Of a stretch of DNA of 20,204 nt, positions 13,924 through 19,644 are shown one piece after another. The first letter of the stretch is position 1; every line of letters starts with the position of its first letter. The stretch is taken from positions 1-20,204 of the forward strand of contig JAEERZ010000013.1 of assembly GCA_016286075.1 (NCBI GenBank), read 5' to 3'. Source of the DNA: Selenomonadaceae bacterium. Its GTDB lineage: Bacteria > Bacillota > Negativicutes > Selenomonadales > Selenomonadaceae. Both the position numbers and the translations under genes were made by a program. A model generated the notes under the pieces. That model ran no database searches. It saw nothing but the letters and a program-made list of their open reading frames with translations, and was not told where the DNA came from.

Positions 13924-14256
13924 TCATTGCGGCCTGTGCTTGTCGCCCCATTCGCACATGCCGTCGAGCAGGGGGATCAGCGACTTGCCGCGCTCGGTCA
14001 GCGAGTATTCGACCTTCGGCGGGATTTGCGGGTACTCCTCGCGATGCACCAGCCCGTCGGCTTCCAGCTCTTTGAGGTTCGCGGAAAGCGTCTTATACGA
14101 GATGCCGCCGATGTAGCGCTGGATCTCATTGAAGCGCACGACGCCGAACTCCATCAGCGTGTATAGGATCGTCATTTTGTATTTGCCGCTGATCAGCGAC
14201 AGCGTGTAGCTGAATCCTGTACTGCCTAGGCTTTCGTCCGCAATGCAGCGCGCCAT
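13924..14256 (-). CDS. HxlR-family winged-helix transcriptional regulator
   Basis: A 110-residue protein, the usual size of the family. The start is the ATG at 14256-14254 behind AAGGGAAG; an in-frame start 17 codons earlier would overlap the operator-like repeats. The winged helix is clear: LSLISGKYKMTILYTLMEFG, RFNEIQRYIGGISYKTLSAN, LKELEADGLVHREEYPQIPP and VEYSLTERGKSLIPLLDGMC. An N-terminal cysteine (ARCIADES) matches the redox-sensing position known in some HxlR proteins such as YodB and HypR. It is divergent from an FMN-reductase gene, which it probably controls through the repeats between them. A thiol or quinone signal is a reasonable inference. Confidence 0.92.
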   Translation of the reverse strand: MARCIADESLGSTGFSYTLSLISGKYKMTILYTLMEFGVVRFNEIQRYIGGISYKTLSANLKELEADGLVHREEYPQIPPKVEYSLTERGKSLIPLLDGMCEWGDKHRPQ

Positions 14257-14271
14257 AGGAACACTTCCCTT

Positions 14272-14304
14272 CAAGTAAGTATCTATACTGAATGTACGTA
14301 CTTG
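14272..14304. promoter_or_regulatory. Putative HxlR operator with nested palindromes
   Basis: CAAGTAAGTA (14272-14281) and TACGTACTTG (14295-14304) form an inverted repeat. AGTAT-CT-ATACT (14278-14289) and the GTACGTAC core (14294-14301) are palindromes within it. The position, between the divergent HxlR and FMN-reductase genes and against the -35 box of the latter, is that of a repressor site. Confidence 0.6.
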
Positions 14305-14329
14305 CAATAATTTCCTTTGTGGATATGAT
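14302..14329 (+). promoter_or_regulatory. Putative promoter for the FMN reductase gene
   Basis: TTGCAA (14302-14307) and TATGAT (14324-14329) are spaced by 16 bases, about 48 bases before the ATG at 14377. The -35 box overlaps the operator-like repeat. Confidence 0.5.
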
Positions 14330-14376
14330 TATAGGCAGGAGAGAAATTTTTGTCAAAGACAAGGGGGATTGGCAAA

Positions 14377-14940
14377 ATGGCAAAGAAAATCATTGTTTTG
14401 AATGGAAGTCCTCGCCCGAAGGGGAATACGTCGGCATTGGCCGAAGAATTTTCAAAGGGGGCGCGGGAAGCGGGCTGCGAGGTTACCTCCTTCCTGCTCG
14501 ACAAGATGGATATCCACGGCTGCAAGGGCTGCTTCGGCGGAGGCAAGGATGCCGCGCATCCCTGCGTGCAGCGTGACGATATGGAAAAAATCTATCCTGT
14601 GTACAAAGACGCCGATTTAGTGGTTTTGGCGTCGCCGCTCTATTATTGGAATTTCAGCGGGCAGCTTCGCACGGCCTTCGACCGTCTTTTTGCCGTGGCG
14701 GAGTGCGACGCGAATTATCAGAATCCCGTCAAAGAAGCCGTACTTTTGATGGCGGCGGAGGGCTTCGGCTTCGACGACGCGCTGACGTACTACGAAAATC
14801 TGATGAAGCATCTCGGATGGAAGGATCGCGGTCATGTGCTGGCGGGCGGTGTGATGAAAGTCGGCGACATCGCGGGTCATAAGGAACTCAAGGAGGCCTA
14901 CGAGCTGGGCAAGGCCGTCGCGAAGGGGAACGGCCTTTGA
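14377..14940 (+). CDS. NAD(P)H-dependent FMN reductase / flavodoxin-like oxidoreductase
   Basis: A 187-residue cytosolic protein. ATG 14377 is chosen because AAGGGGG lies 9 bases upstream; a TTG nine codons earlier lacks a site. It begins MAKKIIVLNGSPRPKGNTSA, the FMN phosphate loop of this family. It carries GCKGCFGGGKDAAHPC, a cysteine-bearing segment like that of iron-sulfur flavoproteins, then LASPLYYWNFSGQLRTAFDR, typical of the flavin edge. It is probably an FMN-bound reductase of quinones or other oxidants. Control by the divergent HxlR gene is likely, as in several thiol/quinone-stress pairs. It is related to, but not a close copy of, the proteins at 10304 and 19645. Confidence 0.9.
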   Translation: MAKKIIVLNGSPRPKGNTSALAEEFSKGAREAGCEVTSFLLDKMDIHGCKGCFGGGKDAAHPCVQRDDMEKIYPVYKDADLVVLASPLYYWNFSGQLRTAFDRLFAVAECDANYQNPVKEAVLLMAAEGFGFDDALTYYENLMKHLGWKDRGHVLAGGVMKVGDIAGHKELKEAYELGKAVAKGNGL

Positions 14941-14944
14941 TATT

Positions 14945-14979
14945 ACAGAATCTTAGGAGCGAAGCGAGTTAGATTCTGT
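14945..14979 (+). terminator. Hairpin after the FMN reductase gene, terminator candidate
   Basis: ACAGAATCT (14945-14953) pairs perfectly with AGATTCTGT (14971-14979) around a 17-base loop. It starts 5 bases after the stop codon. No strong T run follows, so termination is uncertain. Confidence 0.45.
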
Positions 14980-15006
14980 TATATGCATGGGACACGCGAA
15001 GCGAGT
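14959..15006 (+). repeat. Short direct repeat GCGAAGCGAGT, two copies
   Basis: GCGAAGCGAGT occurs at 14959-14969, in the hairpin loop, and again at 14996-15006, in the spacer before the lipoprotein flavodoxin. The function is unknown; it may be part of a dispersed intergenic repeat. Confidence 0.5.
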
Positions 15007-15110
15007 CATCGTAAAGGATGTAACGGGAAAAGCCGCGCGATATGCGTTCTTGGCCGCTTACGGGGCGAGAAGCGCGTATCGGCGATTTTGCGGATAAGGA
15101 GTGTTGTGGA

Positions 15111-15734
15111 ATGAAAAAATGGTTTGCAATACTAACGCTGGCGCTTTGCGCGCTGACCTTGGCGGCCTGCGGCGGCGGCGCGCCGGAGAAAAAGGCTGCC
15201 GTGCCCGTGAAGGGGCGCGCCCTGGTCGTTTACTATTCCCGCGCCGATGAAAATTCCGGCGTCGGCTATATCGAGAAGGGCAACACGAAAATTCTCGCAG
15301 AGTTCATCGCCAAGGCCACGGGCGCGGACATGTTCGAGATCGTGCCCGCGAAGCCCTACCCGAAGCAATACAAAGCTGCGACAGAGGTCGCGAAAAAGGA
15401 GAAGGAAGAAAACGCCCGCCCGGAAATCGTCGGCACGATGCCGGACGTCTCGAAGTACGACGTGATCTTCTTCGGCTATCCGATCTGGTGGCACGACCTT
15501 CCGATGGTGTGCTACACCTTCTTTGACAAGGTGAAGCTCGAAGGCAAGACCGTCGCGCCCTTCTGCACCCACGAGGGCAGCGGCCTTTCCGATACCGACC
15601 GCTTCATCGCCAAGGCGACGGGCGCAACCGTGACCGAGGCCCTCGAAATGTACGGCACGAAAGCGCAGAACTGGAAGGACGAGGCGAAGCAGGAAACCCT
15701 CGCGTGGCTGAAGAAAATCGGATACACGAAATAA
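15111..15734 (+). CDS. Lipoprotein flavodoxin, copy 2
   Basis: A 207-residue protein behind AAGGAG. The signal MKKWFAILTLALCALTLAAC has a lipobox (LAAC, Cys20). A short linker leads to a flavodoxin domain nearly the same as in copy 1 (12332-13006): YYSRADENSGVGYIEKGNTK, ENARPEIVGTMPDVSKYDV, FFGYPIWWHDLPM and FCTHEGSGLSDTD. The main difference is a linker about 15-20 residues shorter. Lipid anchoring would hold it near the membrane, where DUF4405-type proteins could reduce it. Its C-terminal ETLAWLKKIGYTK is matched by two orphan fragments downstream (about 16748-16797 and 19228-19310). The gene ends at a strong terminator. Confidence 0.9.
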   Translation: MKKWFAILTLALCALTLAACGGGAPEKKAAVPVKGRALVVYYSRADENSGVGYIEKGNTKILAEFIAKATGADMFEIVPAKPYPKQYKAATEVAKKEKEENARPEIVGTMPDVSKYDVIFFGYPIWWHDLPMVCYTFFDKVKLEGKTVAPFCTHEGSGLSDTDRFIAKATGATVTEALEMYGTKAQNWKDEAKQETLAWLKKIGYTK

Positions 15735-15746
15735 ACGTAAGAACAG

Positions 15747-15795
15747 CTCCCTCTGCAAAAGCATTGCGTGGAGTTTTTGCGGAGGGAGTTTGTTT
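15747..15795 (+). terminator. Rho-independent terminator
   Basis: CTCCCTCTGCAAAA (15747-15760) pairs with TTTTGCGGAGGGAG (15775-15788) with one G-T pair, followed by TTTGTTT. It lies 12 bases after the lipoprotein flavodoxin stop. Confidence 0.85.
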
Positions 15796-15810
15796 ATGGG
15801 CGATTTTGCC

Positions 15811-15840
15811 TTTGGAAAATTTGAGCAGCGGCGTTATAAT
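15811..15840 (+). promoter_or_regulatory. Putative promoter for the MBL hydrolase gene
   Basis: A perfect TATAAT (15835-15840) follows TTTGGA (15811-15816) at 18 bases, just after the terminator and about 105 bases before the next gene. The -35 box is weak. Nothing else is recognised between 15796 and 15946. Confidence 0.45.
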
Positions 15841-15946
15841 GGAGAAAATGCCGAAAAACCAAACAGCGTGAAATCGGCAGACTGCGGACGTCCTTTTGCT
15901 CTGAACGGCAGAGGCAGGCAAAAACGAATTCCAACGGAGGCACTCT

Positions 15947-16747
15947 ATGAAACTGACAATGCTGGGAACGGGGAACGCGCTGGCGACGAAGCGATACAAC
16001 ACTTGCTTCGTCATCAGCGACGGGGACAGGCATTTCATGACAGACGGCGGCGGCGGCAACGGCATCTTCCGCCAGCTCGCCCTTGGCGGATTCGATTGGA
16101 TGGAGCTGCGGGAGATATTCGTCACCCACAAGCACATTGATCATCTATTCGGAATCGTATGGATGACGCGGATGATCTGCCAGTTCATGACCCACGGCGA
16201 ATACAAGGGCGAGGCGAACATCTACGCCAACGACGAAGTAATCTCGATTCTCCGAAACGCCGCGAAAACTCTGCTGCCGCAAAAGGAGAGCCGCCATGTC
16301 GACGGCAGGCTCCGTCTTGTCGCGGTCAGGGACGGCGAAGAACGAACCATCTGCGGGCACAAGACGGTATTTTTTGACATCTGTTCGAGCAAAGCGAAGC
16401 AATTCGGGTTTCGCATGGAGCTGGAAAGCGGCGAGACGATTGCCTGCTGCGGGGACGAACCGTACAACGAAGCCTGCAGGCCCTATGTCGAAAACAGCAA
16501 ATGGCTGCTGCACGAAGCTTTTTGCCTTCATTCGCAGGCCGATATATTCGACCCATACGAAAAGAACCATTCCACCGTCATGGACGCGTGCCGGACCGCC
16601 GCGCGCCTGAACGTGGAGAACCTGCTGCTGTACCATACGGAGGACAAGACGGGTGAAGACCGAAAACGGCTGTATGTCAAAGAAGGGAGCCCGCATTTTC
16701 CGGGGCGGATTTTCGTGCCGGAGGATTTGGAAGAAGTGGACCTCTGA
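15947..16747 (+). CDS. Metallo-beta-lactamase-fold hydrolase (RNase Z-like)
   Basis: A 266-residue cytosolic protein behind AACGGAGG. It starts MKLTMLGTGNALATKRYNTC, as do many MBL-fold hydrolases, and has the zinc-binding HKHIDH motif (residues 61-66). Further metal-site features are CCGDEPYNE, the LLHEAFCL histidine and the KNHSTVMDACRTAARLNVEN and LLYHTEDK segments. The layout is that of RNase Z-like or arylsulfatase-like MBL proteins, but the usual D-x-G-G strand is TDGGGGNGI here. It could hydrolyse a phosphodiester, lactone or thioester; the sequence does not say which. A flavodoxin 3'-end fragment begins directly after its stop. Confidence 0.88.
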   Translation: MKLTMLGTGNALATKRYNTCFVISDGDRHFMTDGGGGNGIFRQLALGGFDWMELREIFVTHKHIDHLFGIVWMTRMICQFMTHGEYKGEANIYANDEVISILRNAAKTLLPQKESRHVDGRLRLVAVRDGEERTICGHKTVFFDICSSKAKQFGFRMELESGETIACCGDEPYNEACRPYVENSKWLLHEAFCLHSQADIFDPYEKNHSTVMDACRTAARLNVENLLLYHTEDKTGEDRKRLYVKEGSPHFPGRIFVPEDLEEVDL

Positions 16748-16797
16748 CGGCGAAAAATGAAATTCTCGCGTGGCTGAAGAAGATTGGGTACGAATAA
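16748..16797 (+). pseudogene. Vestigial flavodoxin 3' end, fragment 1
   Basis: The bases just after the MBL stop read in one frame AKNEILAWLKKIGYE-stop (16750-16797). This matches the last residues of the lipoprotein flavodoxin at 15111-15734 (ETLAWLKKIGYTK). No start or flavodoxin core precedes it in that frame, so it is a leftover from a lost or rearranged copy. It now forms the spacer before the DUF1638 gene. Confidence 0.75.
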
Positions 16798-16816
16798 TGA
16801 CAAAGGAGCGCTCTTC

Positions 16817-17479
16817 ATGCCGAAAACCGTGATCCTATCCTGTCCGACGCTGCGCGGGGAATTGCAGGCCGCGCTGGCGGAAGCATCCTCGGAGGCCGTC
16901 GTCTTTTTCCTGCCCCGAACGCTGCACAGCGACCCGAAAGAGCTGCACGCTTACTTGCAGGATAAGATCGACCGCTTTTACAACGTCGATCGGATCGTCC
17001 TCTGCGTCAGCGGGTGCGGCGGCGGCACCGCCGGGCTTCACGCCTCTTCGGCAGAGCTGGTCGTACCGCGCACGCGGGACTGCCTCGACGTCCTGCTCTC
17101 TGGGGACAGCCTCGCGTCCCTCGAACGGGATATTTCCGGCGTCTACTTTACGGAAAGCTGGATGGAGTTCACCAAGGAATCCGATATCGACCTCGACAAA
17201 CTGCGGGCGAAAATGGGCCGGGAAGCCGCCGACGATTTCCTGCGCCGCCTCTACAAGACCTGCAACAAGTTCTACATTATCGACACGGGCTGCTATGACG
17301 TGCAGACGGTGAAGGACTACGTCGCGCCGCTGGTGGAGCTGCTGCAGGGCACCATGACGATGCTGCACGGGAGCTGCGGCGTCCTGCGCAAAATCGCGCT
17401 GGAACAGTTCGACGAGGATTTCATCGTCGTCCCGAAGGGCGGCGAAGTCACGGCGGGCGCATTTTTGAAAAATCGGTAA
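16817..17479 (+). CDS. DUF1638 domain protein
   Basis: A 220-residue protein. ATG 16817 is chosen because AAAGGAG sits 8 bases upstream; a TTG start at 16784 falls inside the flavodoxin remnant. Visible DUF1638 features are the strand and loop IVLCVSGCGGGTAGLHASSA, the VVPRTRDCLDVLLSG segment, YFTESWMEF, the YIIDTGCYD strand and a C-terminal MTMLHGSCGVLRKIALEQF. Conserved cysteines (SGCGGG, RDC) suggest metal or cofactor binding. DUF1638 proteins are often found near corrinoid methyltransferase genes in anaerobes; none is visible here, so its role in this redox island is unclear. No signal peptide. Confidence 0.75.
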   Translation: MPKTVILSCPTLRGELQAALAEASSEAVVFFLPRTLHSDPKELHAYLQDKIDRFYNVDRIVLCVSGCGGGTAGLHASSAELVVPRTRDCLDVLLSGDSLASLERDISGVYFTESWMEFTKESDIDLDKLRAKMGREAADDFLRRLYKTCNKFYIIDTGCYDVQTVKDYVAPLVELLQGTMTMLHGSCGVLRKIALEQFDEDFIVVPKGGEVTAGAFLKNR

Positions 17480-17506
17480 AAAACAACGAAAACGGAGGTT
17501 TTGCAA

Positions 17507-18049
17507 ATGAAGAAAATGTTTTTGCTCTGCGCCGCGTTTTTCGCGGCCATGGTTTCCGTCGTGGGCTTCGGCGCGCGGGCGGAAGCAAGCGGGAGAATCC
17601 TCGTCGCGTATTTTTCTTATCAGGGACATACGGCGAACGTGGCGCGGGAAATCGCCGCGCAGACGGGCGGCGACCTCTTTGAGATAAAGCCCTCCGTCCC
17701 CTACCCCGGCTACGACGAATGCCTCGACGTGGCGAAGGCGGAGAAGAACAATAACGCCCGTCCCGGCATCGACGGCCGGGTGGAGAACATGGCGGACTAC
17801 GACGTGGTTTTCGTCGGCTATCCGATCTGGTGGTACGACGCGCCGATGATCGTGCTCTCTTTCCTCGAAAGCTACGACTTCTCCGGCAAGACGGTGATCC
17901 CCTTCGCCACCAGCGGCGGAAGCCCCATAGAGGAAAGCACCGACAGCGTCTCCGCTTCGTCGGCGGGCGCGATGGTCGGCGAGGGACTTCTCATCAATAA
18001 CACGGACGAAATCGCGCCTTGGCTCTCCAAGCTCGGTTACGCAAAATGA
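17507..18049 (+). CDS. Sec-exported flavodoxin, copy 2
   Basis: A 180-residue protein at ATG 17507 behind ACGGAGG. A signal peptide (MKKMFLLCAAFFAAMVSVVG, cleavage near RAEA) precedes a flavodoxin domain close to that at 11688-12239: ILVAYFSYQGHTANVAREIA, YPGYDECLDVAKAEKNNNAR, VGYPIWWYDAPM and FATSGGSP. The differences cluster in the C-terminal third (SPIEESTDSVSASSAGAMVG). Its stop overlaps the ATG of the following DUF4405 gene, so the two are translationally coupled. This is strong evidence that this flavodoxin and a DUF4405 membrane protein work as a pair. Confidence 0.92.
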   Translation: MKKMFLLCAAFFAAMVSVVGFGARAEASGRILVAYFSYQGHTANVAREIAAQTGGDLFEIKPSVPYPGYDECLDVAKAEKNNNARPGIDGRVENMADYDVVFVGYPIWWYDAPMIVLSFLESYDFSGKTVIPFATSGGSPIEESTDSVSASSAGAMVGEGLLINNTDEIAPWLSKLGYAK

Positions 18050-18723
18050 AGAAACGAATCTTTTTAGACGGACTGCTCTTTGCGCTGCTCATCTTTTTGA
18101 TGTGCTTCAAGATGTTTCCGAGACGTTACCATGAAGCGATGGGCGTCGTCATCGTGCTCCCCATACTTCTTCACCTTGTGTGGAACCGCAGCTGGTTCAC
18201 CTCTTTGCGGCGTGGAGAATGGAGCGCTTACAGGAAAATCCTGGCTGTCGTCGATATCCTGCTGATCGTATCGACGATTGTCGCGCTGGTCAGCGGGGTA
18301 GCCATCGCGCACCGCATCTTCAAAGGCGTATTCGGGCTCGCGTGGCAAAGGAGCATCCTCGTTCATCAACTGCATATCACGTCTTCCTACTGGATGCTGC
18401 TGTTTTCCGGGCTTCATCTGGGACTTCACTGGAAAGGGCTTTGGTGGCGCCTCGTCCAGTGGCGCGGCTGGGACGTTTCCTCCCGCTCTTATCGTCTTGG
18501 CACCCGGCTCGCAGTAACCGCCGTCATTGTTTTCGGCGTCGCCGGTTCATTCCTGCACAGAGTCGGCGACCGTCTGATGATGGAGCACGTTTTCTTCCGT
18601 ACCAACACGCCCGCGAGAGGCTTTTCGCTCGCAGCGTTCGTACTGTTTTTCGTCGCCATATTCGGCATGTACGCGGTTGTCGGATATTGGACGGAAAGAA
18701 GGATAACGCGCAAGTCCATATAA
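18046..18723 (+). CDS. DUF4405 membrane protein (cytochrome b-like), copy 2
   Basis: A 225-residue membrane protein. ATG 18046 overlaps the flavodoxin stop as ATGA. The histidine pattern of copy 1 is kept: H29 and H43 in RYHEAMG and LLHLVWN, and H107, H110, H124 and H128 in VHQLHITSSYWMLLFSGLHL and GLH. FHGVFGMAWQRS in copy 1 is FKGVFGLAWQRS here, and GSFLHRVGDRLMMEHVF also matches. In copy 1 the DUF4405 gene comes before its flavodoxin; here it comes after. The proposed role is heme-mediated electron transfer across the inner membrane to the exported flavodoxin. Confidence 0.83.
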   Translation: MKKRIFLDGLLFALLIFLMCFKMFPRRYHEAMGVVIVLPILLHLVWNRSWFTSLRRGEWSAYRKILAVVDILLIVSTIVALVSGVAIAHRIFKGVFGLAWQRSILVHQLHITSSYWMLLFSGLHLGLHWKGLWWRLVQWRGWDVSSRSYRLGTRLAVTAVIVFGVAGSFLHRVGDRLMMEHVFFRTNTPARGFSLAAFVLFFVAIFGMYAVVGYWTERRITRKSI

Positions 18724-18744
18724 GAAAAAAGGAGATGCACAAAC

Positions 18745-19224
18745 ATGAGCAAAATTCTCGTAGCTTATTTTTCGGCCAGCGGCGTTACGGCCAAGGCGGC
18801 AAAAAATCTGGCGGAGGCGGCAGGAGCCGAACTGTTTGAGATCCGTCCGGCTCAGCCCTATACGCAGGCCGACCTCGACTGGCACGATGAAAACTCCCGC
18901 AGCAGCGTCGAGATGCGAGATGCTTCGGCGCGTCCGGAGATTGCGGAGAAGGTGGCAGATATGGGGAAATACGACGTGATTTTCCTCGGCTTCCCTATCT
19001 GGTGGTATGTCGCGCCCCATATCATCAACACATTCCTGGAAAGCTACGAACTGTCCGGCAAGAAGATCGTGCTTTTCGCCACCTCGGGCGGCAGCGGCTT
19101 CGGCAAAACGATCGAGGAGCTGAAACAAAGCTGCCCCGGCGCAGCCGTCACGGAAGGGAAGCTTCTGAACGGGAGTCCCGGCCGGGAAGAATTGAAAGCC
19201 TTTGCCGCGAAATATTCGAAATGA
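18745..19224 (+). CDS. Cytosolic flavodoxin
   Basis: A 159-residue flavodoxin behind AAAAGGAG with no signal peptide: it starts MSKILVAYFSASGVTAKAAK, directly at the FMN phosphate loop. Other family features are LDWHDENSRSSVEMRD, SARPEIAEKV, FLGFPIWWYVAPHIINTF, with aromatics next to the flavin, and FATSGGSGFGKTIEEL. It is a shorter cousin of the exported flavodoxins and is probably the cytosolic electron donor or acceptor of the set. It follows the DUF4405 gene by 21 bases. A flavodoxin 3'-end remnant lies right after its stop. Confidence 0.93.
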   Translation: MSKILVAYFSASGVTAKAAKNLAEAAGAELFEIRPAQPYTQADLDWHDENSRSSVEMRDASARPEIAEKVADMGKYDVIFLGFPIWWYVAPHIINTFLESYELSGKKIVLFATSGGSGFGKTIEELKQSCPGAAVTEGKLLNGSPGREELKAFAAKYSK

Positions 19225-19227
19225 GAG

Positions 19228-19310
19228 GAAAGGCAGACAGCGCAGAAGCCGCAGGATGAGACGAAAAATGAAGTCCCCGCGTGGCTGAAAAAATCGGGTA
19301 TGAGAAATAA
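19228..19310 (+). pseudogene. Vestigial flavodoxin 3' end, fragment 2 (frameshifted)
   Basis: From 19237 the plus strand reads TAQKPQDETKNEVPAWLKK, matching the lipoprotein flavodoxin C-termini (TAQKEREKAKKEVTDWLKN at 12332-13006; ETLAWLKKIGYTK at 15111-15734). Near 19290 one base seems lost; with it restored the frame would end IGYEK-stop at 19308-19310. No flavodoxin core precedes it, so this is a decayed remnant. It shares CGAAAAATGAA and CGCGTGGCTGAA with fragment 1. Confidence 0.75.
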
Positions 19311-19352
19311 AAGGAAAGGAGCGGCCTCCGAGTGAGTCGCTCCTTTCCTTTT
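19309..19352. terminator. Strong rho-independent terminator
   Basis: A perfect 15-bp stem (AAAAGGAAAGGAGCG at 19309-19323 with CGCTCCTTTCCTTTT at 19338-19352) encloses a 14-base loop. It ends in TTTT and can work on both strands. It closes the flavodoxin cluster. Confidence 0.88.
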
Positions 19353-19354
19353 AT

Positions 19355-19543
19355 TTCATCCATCATCAAAAAATCCTTGAGCTTGTAATGGTAGACCTTG
19401 CTGGTGGAATCATCGGCGTTGTCACCCGTGATCAGGATTTTCTTCGCGGAATTGTTCTTAGCCAATAAACTCTTAAAGTAGTCATGAAAACAACCGGAGC
19501 AGCCTCCGCTATAGGAAACCGATGCCGCCGCTTTTATTGTTGT
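19355..19543 (-). other. Minus-strand open stretch, possible gene fragment
   Basis: After a stop at 19546-19544 the minus strand is open and reads a protein-like sequence that includes SGGCSGCFHDYFKSLLAKN and then KKILITGDNADDSTSKVYHY. It has no ATG and no good ribosome site, and it runs into the terminator. It may be the tail of a lost gene with a CxxC motif. It is not recognised, and chance is possible. Confidence 0.25.
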
Positions 19544-19545
19544 TT

Positions 19546-19561
19546 ATCGTTGTGAAACGAT
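19546..19561. promoter_or_regulatory. Operator-like palindrome overlapping a -35 box
   Basis: ATCGTT-GTGA-AACGAT is a perfect 6-bp inverted repeat with a 4-base centre. It overlaps the TTGTGA -35 box of the promoter for the FMN reductase gene, where a repressor would act. Confidence 0.45.
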
Positions 19562-19578
19562 TCATAATATGCGATAAT
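19550..19578 (+). promoter_or_regulatory. Putative promoter for the last FMN reductase gene
   Basis: TTGTGA (19550-19555) and GATAAT (19573-19578) are 17 bases apart, about 65 bases before the ATG. An overlapping alternative is TTGTTT (19540-19545) with CATAAT (19563-19568), also spaced by 17. Confidence 0.5.
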
Positions 19579-19644
19579 GCAGGTATGAAATATCGTGCCT
19601 GCGTGCCGGACGCGGGCGCGGAGCAAGACAACGGGGGGACGGAT

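Larger units (their letters stand above)
19225..19644. other. Gap with a flavodoxin remnant, terminator, possible antisense fragment and promoter
   Basis: This 420-base stretch holds no intact gene that can be supported. It contains the second flavodoxin 3'-end remnant, a strong terminator, a minus-strand open stretch that may be a gene fragment, and promoter and operator signals for the gene at 19645. Each is listed separately. The part from about 19353 to 19580 looks more AT-rich than the surrounding coding DNA. Confidence 0.6.

Noticed and set aside
15790..16140. 116-codon plus-strand frame before and into the MBL gene
   Set aside because: No ribosome site; over half is the MBL gene in another frame and the rest overlaps the terminator and promoter.
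16784..16816. TTG start for the DUF1638 gene
   Set aside because: It lies in the flavodoxin remnant; ATG 16817 has a proper AAAGGAG site.
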